Assembly (NCBI GenBank): GCA_000697335.1
Contig: JNEM01006086.1
Coordinates: 1-30,433, forward strand
Direction: 5' to 3'
Length of the DNA stretch: 30,433 nucleotides
Source: Conidiobolus incongruus B7586
Taxonomy: Eukaryota > Entomophthoromycota > Entomophthoromycetes > Entomophthorales > Conidiobolaceae
Positions 21,901-30,433 of this stretch are shown in pieces. The translations under genes and the position numbers were made by a program. The first letter of the stretch is position 1. Each line of letters starts with the position of its first letter. The notes beneath the pieces are model-generated. The model saw only the letters and a program-made list of their open reading frames with translations. It ran no database searches and was not told where the DNA came from.

Positions 21901-22142
21901 TGTCCATCGTATCGGTCAGAAGAATGCCGTTCACGTGTTCCGAATCACTGTAGAGAATACTATCGAAGATAAGATTATGGAGTTGCAAGAGAGAAAAGTA
22001 AGCATATTTAATTATATTCTAACTTGTTGCTAATTAGTATTGTTAGCGATTAATTGCTCAAGGAGCTCTCTCTGGTAAATTGACAGATTTCCAAATCCAA
22101 AAATTGAATGAAAAGGATTTGATGTTTTTATTTGGAGATTAA
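18906..22142 (+). CDS. ULS1: Uls1/Rrp-type SNF2 ATPase lacking a RING finger
   Basis: DNA translocase of the Rad5/16-Uls1 branch of SNF2 proteins; yeast Uls1 acts on SUMO-modified chromatin proteins. Eight exons: 18906-19302, 19363-19707, 19783-19848, 19911-20075, 20146-21554, 21604-21667, 21714-21997 and 22047-22142, total 941 aa. The acceptor of intron 2 is the least certain boundary. The first 340 residues are acidic and Ser/Asn-rich with SUMO-interaction-like motifs: VDLTDS near 5-10, FDLTFDSDDE near 85-94 and VIYVESD near 346-352. The ATPase has Walker A DDMGLGKT (K438), DEAQ at 558-561 and SGTPLQN near 586. It ends with LRAGSVGLNL near 846 and QAIDRVHRIGQ near 874-884. The terminal LNEKDLMFLFG matches the Rad16/Uls1 tail. 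Between ACDHL and SSAKIEAL, where relatives carry a RING, there are only about 43 residues and no zinc ligands. The SNF2 call is firm; the orthology is probable. Confidence 0.9.
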
Positions 22143-22518
22143 TAATATTATCAGTTTTATTGCATTAATTATATATCTTATCTATTTTATCTAATATATT
22201 GTAATAACAAATTTATAATATTCAATAAAATCAAGTTATTACTGATATCATTACATTATTTTAAGGAATATCTTACATTATTGAGCTAACAATTAGGTAT
22301 ACTTTTCAATTCTATTTTAATTGTATTTAATATTGATTTTAAATAAATCCAATATAAAAATTTCAAAGGTTCATTAAATTTTATCTATCCCAAACATAAT
22401 AGTACTATTTAAAGGAGGATATTATTTATAAACTAATATTTAAATTAAATAAGTGTAGAATGTGAAAATAATTTATAGCTAGAATAAACACAATTTACTT
22501 AAATATACAAACGATTAT
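22143..22518. other. Convergent intergenic region, ULS1-like / GATA
   Basis: 376 bp of AT-rich DNA between two 3' ends; it must hold both transcript ends. No gene or distinct motif seen. Confidence 0.5.
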
Positions 22519-23760
22519 TTATGAAGTGAAAAAGGGATAGCTCTGGGGCGGAAGAGGAGGAGGAGAGCTACTAATAGGTCTGTGTAAAGCGTGGTCCACA
22601 CCTTGTAATAATGTCGATGTTTTTTGGATGAGAGTATTCAACTGTTGAACTTGCTGTTCCAACTCCTCCCTATAACCCAATAACGCTCTATGGCTCATAT
22701 TGGAGGGTGGTAAATTCGGCGAGATGTGAGGCGAGATGGGAGCCAAATTCATACCTGGTGTGTAGAAAGACTGAATGGAGGGTAATGTGATATTGGATCT
22801 GGGCTGAGGATTATAGCTAGGCATAATATAGTCTTGTTGATGGAATACGGTGGACACGCTTGGGTTTAAATGAGACAAATCGTCGCTAGACTGTGGTTCA
22901 TTAACAGAAGTGTGTGATATCGATTCCAAGCTTTGAGGAGAGTGGTAAGGTGTTTCGAATTCATTTTCGGGGAATTCAATAATGTATTTGGGCAGACAAT
23001 CGTCTTGCTTCTGAGCCATCTTCTTTCTGACAATGAAATCTTCAATAGCTGGCACGTCGTTAACTTTGAAAGTCGACATCGAATGAGTCATATTGTTTAT
23101 CGAACTGGTCATGTGATGATTCTGAGCATTATCAGATGAAGGATGAGTTATGTCACCCATTTCTGAAGATTCTCCATCCCAATTATTACCTTCTTGGCCC
23201 AATTGAAATTGAGTAAAGCGCTTACGGCGCTTAATCACCGTCTTTTTTAAACTGACCGGACGATGTGTTTTATGAAGTTTGTAATATAGTCCACAAGCAT
23301 TACAGATAGTAGCGCCGGTATCATCTCTTCTCCAAAGGGGGGTCGTTGTAGCGGAGCAATTAGCACATACTGTATTTTGTTTAGCGACGTTGCTCTGGTG
23401 AAATGCTGGACAGCCAGCACAAGATGCGGAGCCACCAGTTCCATTACAGTGGCCATCACCGGCACAAGAGCCACCTTGTTTAGATGCGGAGGAGGAGCAC
23501 GAAGTTTTTTGGGTAGGTTTTTTAAGTCGATTGGGACGATCGGATTTATTGGACTTGAGGTAAAGGCCACAAGCGTTACAAACGGTTGATCCGTCGGGAG
23601 CTCTTCTCCATAATGGAGTATGATCAGTACCACAATTGGCACAGTGTGTAGGTCCAAGCTTTGATTGTTTAACAGGCCTCGACTGCTTGTTTGAAGAGCA
23701 AGCGTCATCCATGGACAAACGTTTCTGTAACGATGATTCGGCAAATGATTGACCAGTCAT
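22519..23760 (-). CDS. FEP1: Iron-responsive GATA repressor with two zinc fingers (SRE/URBS1/Fep1 family)
   Basis: Fungal GATA factor that represses iron uptake and siderophore genes when iron is plentiful. A single exon of 413 aa. Finger 1 uses C40, C43, C61 and C64 (CNACGLYLKSNKSDRP follows); finger 2 uses C132, C135, C153 and C156 (CNACGLYYKLHKTHRP). Between them lies the hallmark cysteine-rich region, C99-x5-C105-x8-C114-x2-C117 (GGSCAGDGHCNGTGG), which in SreA/Fep1 proteins binds iron or an Fe-S cluster and sets this family apart from nitrogen GATA factors. A basic stretch after finger 2 (LKKTVIKRRKRF) is a likely nuclear signal. Near residues 355-395 a Leu/Gln-rich segment (YREELEQQVQQLNTLIQK) is a probable coiled coil, the region that recruits Tup-type corepressors in Fep1. 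Start ATG 23760-23758; Met17 is an alternative. Its own upstream region is packed with sites of the family consensus. Confidence 0.95.
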   Translation of the reverse strand: MTGQSFAESSLQKRLSMDDACSSNKQSRPVKQSKLGPTHCANCGTDHTPLWRRAPDGSTVCNACGLYLKSNKSDRPNRLKKPTQKTSCSSSASKQGGSCAGDGHCNGTGGSASCAGCPAFHQSNVAKQNTVCANCSATTTPLWRRDDTGATICNACGLYYKLHKTHRPVSLKKTVIKRRKRFTQFQLGQEGNNWDGESSEMGDITHPSSDNAQNHHMTSSINNMTHSMSTFKVNDVPAIEDFIVRKKMAQKQDDCLPKYIIEFPENEFETPYHSPQSLESISHTSVNEPQSSDDLSHLNPSVSTVFHQQDYIMPSYNPQPRSNITLPSIQSFYTPGMNLAPISPHISPNLPPSNMSHRALLGYREELEQQVQQLNTLIQKTSTLLQGVDHALHRPISSSPPPLPPQSYPFFTS

Positions 23761-23818
23761 TTTAGCACAAATCTAATAACAATACACAAAAAATAAAAAG
23801 AAAAATATTAATTAAATT

Positions 23819-24116
23819 TTATCAGATGAAATTAACCTAATTTATATGATTTGTTCTAGTGTTAAGAACTTAATGAATATTAAAAAATTATCAGATGAAA
23901 ACTTTAAAGAGTTTTAATTGGTCAATTTATAATTTTAAATTTAATTTGTGGAAATTAGTATTCTTATCAGATTGACATTTTATGTGAATATTGAACCTTT
24001 AAAGAGTATTGATGTGTAATCCTTGAGTAATTGTTATAGAAAATGATTGATCTAAAAAATTGAATAATTACCTAAATTGTTATTCATCTGATAAAACTTA
24101 AAGAATTATCAGATAA
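23819..24116. promoter_or_regulatory. Cluster of five ATCWGATAA iron-GATA sites upstream of the GATA repressor gene
   Basis: Exact matches to ATCWGATAA, the consensus known for SREP/SreA/Urbs1-type repressors, lie at 23819-23827, 23888-23896 and 23964-23972 (all minus strand), and at 24086-24094 and 24108-24116 (plus strand). The last overlaps a minus-strand match at 24106-24114, making the 11-bp palindrome TTATCAGATAA. The nearest is 59 bp and the farthest about 355 bp from the ATG. A further match is at 24739-24747. A CCAAT box on the minus strand (23917-23921), near the second site, could bind the CCAAT complex used by HapX in other fungi. Since the neighbouring gene encodes exactly this kind of factor, autoregulation is the simplest reading. 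Site identity is seen; binding is inferred. Confidence 0.75.
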
Positions 24117-25059
24117 ATTTTTGTTAAATAGATAGAGTAATATATATAACCACTTTGAGAATGATTTGGATTCTAAATAAGAAACTAAATATATATATAT
24201 ATATATTTATAATGTTTAAAATATATTGACATTCCAATACTAGTTTTTTAATATTCATTTAGACATTCTCATATTAGGGTGTATATTTAAGTTATCATTA
24301 TAAATTTCGAAATACAAAAATAAACACTATATAACATGCAATATCCTTATTAAGATTATTTTAATCATTAATATGCTAATATTAATAATAGAAACTCAAT
24401 TCAGTTATACTAACTTTTAATAAAATTTTATGTCAAACTGCTTGACTATTAATTTGTAAAATGTCTATAAAATAAATTAATTTATAAAATGATAAGATAA
24501 TTATTATACAATCTATAAATTGCAGAATAATAGTAAATAAAATCTTTAACTATAATTTATTGAAATACTAAAACCTAATATGACCTTTAAATTTTATAAT
24601 AATAAGTTTCATGTTATATCTTCAATTTAAATCATTTTTTACTTTTGGGTATTTGATTGGAATTTTGTGAAAAATATAATATATTTATATCCAAAGATGA
24701 TTACTAATTAATATAATTTGTTATATATATATTAATTAATCTGATAAACTTTTTTTACTTTGTAATAATAATTTTGATATTTTCACTGATTCTTAATCTA
24801 ATATTTTATATTAATTTTAGACAATAGCTATAAATATTCATTGTTTGTTAAATATGTAATTATTTATTTTGATATATAATAAAGTATTTATTAATAATAT
24901 TGCCAATAAGAATTTATTGTTATTAGAAACTTTAATTTCCTAGTCCTATATATATTAACTTGAATTAATTTTACCTTTTAATTGGAAATTAATAATAAAA
25001 TAAAAAGGAATCATATTCCTAAAACAAATAAAAAAACATACTTAGAAAAGACTCTTTTG
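24117..25059. other. AT-rich intergenic DNA right of the GATA promoter
   Basis: No gene. Includes an (AT)n run at 24189-24206 and one additional ATCTGATAA at 24739-24747. The last CpG of the window is at 24308-24309; from there on none is seen, so the CpG-free state begins before the recognisable retroelement. Confidence 0.6.
24189..24206. repeat. (AT)9 microsatellite
   Basis: Uninterrupted AT dinucleotide run of 18 bases, upstream of the GATA gene. Confidence 0.9.
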
Positions 25060-25080
25060 TTATTTATTTATTTATTTATA
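25060..25080 (+). repeat. (TTTA)n microsatellite
   Basis: About five tetranucleotide units close to the left side of the decayed retroelement; it may lie just outside it. Confidence 0.75.
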
Positions 25081-25199
25081 CTAAAACACTATCATTATAA
25101 ATTATTACAAATTATAAATATAGTGGTAAATATTAATATAATATAGAGGAAAACTTAATATAAGAGTAATGTGATATAGAATATAGTACTATAATATGG

Positions 25200-28100
25200 T
25201 TATAGTGTGCAAATATAAACAAAGTTTAATTAAGCTTCAAACTAGGATGAGTACCTAATATATTAAGATTTATATTAGGTAGTACCAATATATTATAATA
25301 TTAATAAGATATAGTTTTAATTTTAAAAATAGTGAAAAGGATAAGAAATAATAAGAATTGAGAAGAAAAAGAAAAACCTAGTTTATTAAATATTTCAATA
25401 TTATTTATATAATTAATTTAACTATAAAAGTATATATTAATCATATAATTTATAGTCAATTAAATTATATGAAAGTATATATAAGAATTAAAAGAACTAG
25501 TCTTTTAATACTCCTTTAGTAAATTTCTTAAAATAGACACACTTTTTAGATTTTTATAAATAGGTATAATAAGCTAAAATATTTTTAATATTTTCTAAAG
25601 GTTCTTATATAATTACTTTAATAAAATAACCTATTTATTTTATATAGAAATAAAGCTTATTCCTAATAAATTTCAATTTAATTATATAATCAACATAGTA
25701 TTCTTTTTCTCTATCTTAATTAATAATTAAATCTAATTTTAAAGCCTTTAATTGATTAAGAAAAATATTAAAATCTTCAAAGTAAAGTTTGATTTTAGAT
25801 ATATAAAAGGTGAAGTTAATTTTTACAATTAAATATAATTCTAAAGTAATATTTTCAAAATTTAAATTAATAGATTAAATTTTATAAAGATTATAATATA
25901 ATAGCAAGTATTTTAGACTTTAGTTAAATTTAAATAAGATAGGTTTAAAGGTAAATTATTATAAATATACAAACATATTAGTTTTATATTTAAAAAGATT
26001 CTTAGATAACTTTAAATATTGTTATTTTATATCCTTTTAAATTTCTTCCAAGTTAAATTTAATAAGGGAATTAATATATTTGATATTAGATTAAAATTCA
26101 ACAACATTTAAAAGTAAGTTAATTTAAAGTTTGAAAACAATTATTAAGTTAAAATATTTATTATAATAAATGAAATAAAGGTTAAAACTTATTAATTTGT
26201 TAATAAAAGTATTGAATAAATATTTATGTTGATAGATATAAGTATCTTAATTTAATTGATTAGTGTTAATATAATCTTTAATCATTTATTTTAAGGTTTT
26301 AATAATTTTTTCAATAAGTTTATTAGTTTAATAATGATTAATAGTAGATATAGTTAGATTAATCTTAAAGGATAAAGATAATAACTTTTAAAATTAAAAG
26401 TTAAATTATATATTTTATTAAATATAGTAATTTGTGGAATTTTATAATAGGTAAAGATATTAGAGAATAATAATTATATAATATCTTTAGTTATAAAAGT
26501 TTTGAAATTAAAAATAAAATAAACATATTTAAAAAATAAATCAATTACAATTAGTAAGTTATTATAACTAGTTGTTGTTTTAAAAATTTCTATAAAATCA
26601 AGTTAAATTTGTTATTAAGTTTTATTAAAAACTTATAGGGGAATAAGTTTACTATATTTTATTTAGGTATTATATTTAATTCTTTAGTATATATCATAAG
26701 TATTAGTGTATTTCTAAATTAATTTAATTAAAAAGAGTTAGTAATTTTTATTTTAATTCTCTTATTAGTTTTTAACTAGCTTTAATATCCTTTAATAAGT
26801 AAGTTATAATAATTATTAAATATTGTTTATTAAATCTTAAGAATATTAGGGATATTTACAATTATTATAATATAGTAAGTTATTAATGATTTTAAATCTT
26901 TTAACATATTTTAATTAATTTTTTAATAGTTTAGACAGTTTTTTTTAATTAAAATAAAGAAATTGTTATTTAGTAGTATTTTTTAAAATAATTTAATAAA
27001 TTTTTTATTTTCTTTATTAATAATCATTAAGTTAATATTTATTGGGTTTTTATAATTAAAATAAAAAGATAAATATGTAAGATTTTTTAATAAAGTATTT
27101 ACCATATAATTTTATTAACCTAAGAAATATTAAATAAACAAAAAATAAGCTTAGATAATTTTAATTTATTTAATATATTTTCTTAATAAATACTTTTAAG
27201 TATTTAAGTAAATAAGTAATTTATAGTTTATAAATATTAAAAAAAGGTTGTAAAATAAGAAATGTAAATGATTTTTAATTATTTCTACTAAGGTAAAAAT
27301 TTCTTATTTATAAACTCAATATTTTAATTCAACTAGCTTTATTTTTTTTAATTAGAAGGTTATAAGCTTTAAAATAATATTTATAAAGTTAAACTTAACT
27401 TATTCTCCCTTATTTATTATTTTATCTTATAGTTAAAAGATAAAATATAAATTAAATTTAAATTAAATTAACTATCTATTAATTATAAAAGAATTAAAAT
27501 TAATAATAATAATTGTTGGTAGTTTAAGATTAAAAATAAATAAAGTAAAAACATTAGTAATATAGAAAATTAAAGCATTTATATAAAAAGTATATAGTAA
27601 GGTTTATTTAAAAAGAGAGTTTTTTCTTAAGAAATTAATTAGAGGAGTTATAAGTTTAACAAAAAAATCAATGAAATCTTTAAAGTAATTTAATAATTTA
27701 AGTGTAAATATAAGTTGATCTTTGTTTATAAGCATAGTAAAAGTTTTTATACCATTGAGTTTAGTTAGATTAATGTTAATTCTTTAAGAAGATATAATAT
27801 AACTATAGAAGGAGATAGAAGAGGTACTAAAAATATATTTTGATAATTTTAAAGGTAATTTGTATTTTTGAATAATTTATAAAATATAATTAGTATGTTA
27901 AATATATTCTTCTTTAATTTTTGAATAAATTAAAATATTATTAAGATAAATAATAATAAAGTTATTAAAAATAAAGTTAAAAAGGGAATTGATAAATTAA
28001 GTAAAAGTTACAAGAATATTATATAATCTAAAGTTTATAATAGTAAATTTATAATAGTTTAGTAAAGTATTGAAAGTACTTAAAAGAATAGAATTTTCTT

Positions 28101-30433
28101 TAACTTTAATGTTATAATAATTATTTCTAACATTTAATTTAGTAAATATAATAGATTTAAGTAGTTTATCTTTAATATCATATAGGTTTAATAATAAAGT
28201 TTTATCCTTAATAGTTTTAAAGTTTAAAATATAATTATTAATATATAATTTTTAAATTCTATTAACCTTTTGTATAAAGAAGATAAGAGATTTTTATAGT
28301 AAAGAAAAAAGTTTAATATATTTATTTTCAAGTAATTTTTAAATTTCTTTTTTTAAAATTTAATATTATTTAAGAGATAAATGATAAGTAAGCTTTAAGT
28401 ATAATTGTATATCTAAGAAAAGTATAATTTTATATTTAATATTATGTTTAAGAGGTAATCTACTTATAAATTTAAAAACATTAGCAAATTAACTTACTAT
28501 ATTGTTTAAAAAGTGGTTATTAGTTATAACTTTATTGAAATCAACAAATAAAGTACTAATAAATTAATAATAAATAAATACATATCTTTATAAATTATTA
28601 AAGTTTTTAATTAGTTTTTTACATTAGTTTTTATTTATAATAATAAAATTATTTAACATAATTATAAAACTAATATTAGGTAAAATATTTAATAATTTTA
28701 TAGTAAGGTAATATAAATTTTTTGAGATTAATTCTATTAATTTCTTTTAAATACAAAAAAAAATTTATAACCTTTTAAAGTAATACTTATTGATAAATAA
28801 ACTATGGTATTTAAATTAATTTTAACCTAGTATAAAATTATAACTAATATTATTAACTAGGAATTTAATATATTAAAAATAGTTAAAAGATAATAATAAG
28901 TATTTAAATATAATATTAGATATTTGTTCTATTAAATTATTAGCATATTTAACTATTAAGTTGCTTTTTTAAATAGGTTAAAATAGTTTTATTATAATAA
29001 AAAAAAATTAATACAACTAGAACAAATAGGGTTAATTAGAATATTAATAGGTATATTAATAAAATATCTAGTTAAAACAAGTAATAAGATAATAATTAAA
29101 GGTAAAAAATTATAAGATAAATTAATTACTAGAATATTTTTAGTTTCTAGTAGTTTAATCAGTTAAATTTCACTAATATATATAATTTAATTTGTAGAAT
29201 TATTAGTCTATTAGAATTTTTATGGATTAAATTAAAATCTACTAATTAATTATAAAAGAAATGATTTTAAAGTAATATTAATATTATTGAAGTTTAATTT
29301 ATAATTAGTAAATTAAGATTATTGAGAATTAAATAGATGTTATTTCTAAAAAAAATACTTATCAACTTTATAATTAACCTGTGTTTTTTAATAATAGTAG
29401 CAACTTCTATTTACTCTTAAATAAGCTTTAACTTCTTTATTAAAAGTTTCTTTATAAACCTTTAAAGCAGAAATATTTATTATTTAAGACTTAAATAGAT
29501 TAAAATATATTTTAAAGGATTAATTCTTAAGATAAAAAGATTAAGTTATAAAATAAAAGATATTATCAATTATAATTATTATATTATAAATATTAAAAAA
29601 AACATATTTTTAAAATATTCCCTATTAATTAATTAGAGTTTTATTTAAAAGTTTAAGCATTATAATAACTTATAGATTTATTCTTCTTTAGTGATATTTA
29701 ATATATTTAAATATATCTTATTGAATTTTTCAATTAATTACCTTATAAATATTCTTTATTTAAATTAAAAAAGCTTTTTTTTTGTAAATTAAACTTAATT
29801 TTTTAGGCAATACCTTTCTTTAAAAGACTTTTGTAATTATTTAAAGGTTTATATTTTTATAGTAGGTTATCCCCTTAAAAACTTTTAGGAATAAGTTTGT
29901 AATAAGTTAATTATTAAATATAAGTAGATTTTTCTAAAAAAAAATAGTTAATTTAAGGATATTTTTTAAATCTTTATTAAGAATTAGGTTAAGATAATTC
30001 TTTATATTTTTAAGATAGTTTTTAAGTTTATAGAGGTTTTTAAAACTATTATAAATAGTTAGTTTATCTTCAAAAATACTAAAAAAATAGTTTAATATAT
30101 TAATTATAGTAAAATAAGTAGTTTATTAGATTTAAGCTTTATAAATTATGTTTTTCTTAACTAAAAGTTATTTAATATAAGTTTTTTAAAAGGTAACAAG
30201 CTTTTAAAGATTAAAGTTTTAGTTTTATTTAGTAATTAAACTATTATTATGAAAATAATATAAAGGTATTTCTTTTTTTAGTAGTATTATAGTGTATAAT
30301 ATTAAATTAAAGTAAAATAAGATATAAATAGAATTTAAAATAGTAATAAATAAATTTGATATAGGTAATTATTAATTCCTAGTAGGTTTTTAGTAGTGTT
30401 ATTATTGTTACTATATAAGTATAGTAGTAAATA
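25200..30433 (-). mobile_element. Heavily decayed Ty3/Gypsy LTR retrotransposon, running past the right edge
   Basis: A fossil on the minus strand. Its reverse transcriptase is recognisable at about 28330-27800, including the region of the catalytic YxDD box near 27930-27960. The integrase core lies at about 26600-26300, with its DFI-type segment near 26520-26600 and the region of the HPQTDGQ signature near 26300-26360. The order RT then integrase, reading leftward, defines the Gypsy type. RNase H should lie between, and gag/protease to the right of about 28500, but I cannot delimit them. A purine-rich tract on the minus strand near 25701-25715 followed by TGTTG at 25695 may mark the start of the 3' LTR. 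The left end (about 25200) is a guess, and the 5' LTR is probably outside the window. The element is clearly broken many times in every domain (dozens of breaks) and extremely AT-rich with no CpG, suggesting an old copy or one hit by RIP-like or methylation-linked C-to-T decay. Confidence 0.85.
25252..25281. repeat. Short inverted repeat (hairpin)
   Basis: TACCTAATATA at 25252-25262 is the exact reverse complement of TATATTAGGTA at 25271-25281, with an 8-base loop. It lies at the probable left part of the retroelement and could belong to its LTR, where hairpins near the transcript end are known. No function is shown. Confidence 0.5.

Noticed and set aside
23247-23744. 165-codon minus-strand frame across the GATA gene
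   Set aside because: A second frame over the zinc-finger coding sequence, with none of the conserved cysteines in order.
24310-25059. Further GATA-regulated divergent gene right of the repressor
   Set aside because: No coding frame or splice-linked exons found; the sites are best assigned to the GATA gene itself.
1-30433. CRISPR array, bacterial operon or prophage
   Set aside because: No regularly spaced repeats, no ribosome-binding sites; spliced eukaryotic genes throughout.

Overview
The window reads as nuclear DNA of a very AT-rich fungus. The genes carry short GT-AG introns of 46 to 75 bases. The proteins are fungal in type: a SAM-RA adaptor of the Ste50 family, a two-finger iron GATA repressor with a cysteine-rich linker, a Uls1-type SNF2 protein and an Rrp6 exonuclease. 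A mitochondrial threonine-pathway enzyme (2-amino-3-ketobutyrate CoA ligase) sits beside proline dehydrogenase. From general knowledge that enzyme is commoner in early-diverging fungi than in Dikarya, but I cannot place the species.

Layout. Positions 1-1507 (minus) hold proline dehydrogenase, cut off at the left edge. A gene-free AT-rich stretch of about 5.5 kb follows. Positions 7024-8292 (minus) hold 2-amino-3-ketobutyrate CoA ligase. Positions 8293-9908 hold an uncertain region with a doubtful minus-strand ORF, a short direct repeat and a possible LTR-like relic that stops just before a tRNA-His gene (9909-9979). Then come ESS2/DGCR14 (plus, 3 exons), STE50 (minus, 5 exons), RRP6 (plus, 2 exons), FMT1 (minus, 9 exons), a ULS1-like SNF2 ATPase (plus, 8 exons) and the GATA repressor (minus, one exon). 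STE50/RRP6 and FMT1/ULS1 are divergent pairs with short shared promoters. RRP6/FMT1 and ULS1/GATA are convergent pairs. From about 24.3 kb to the right edge no CpG dinucleotide is seen. Most of that stretch is a heavily decayed Ty3/Gypsy LTR retrotransposon on the minus strand.

Three genes encode probable mitochondrial proteins (proline catabolism, threonine/glycine metabolism, initiator tRNA formylation). The others act in RNA processing or decay (ESS2, RRP6), MAP-kinase signalling (STE50), chromatin/SUMO biology (ULS1-like) and iron control (GATA). There is no gene cluster in the metabolic sense.

Most notable: five sites matching the iron-GATA consensus ATCWGATAA lie within about 360 bp upstream of the GATA repressor's own start, which suggests direct autoregulation. 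The ULS1-like protein keeps its SNF2 motor and several SUMO-interaction-like motifs but lacks the RING finger usual in its family. Exon boundaries were worked out by eye from splice sites and frame continuity; every spliced total given is a multiple of three.
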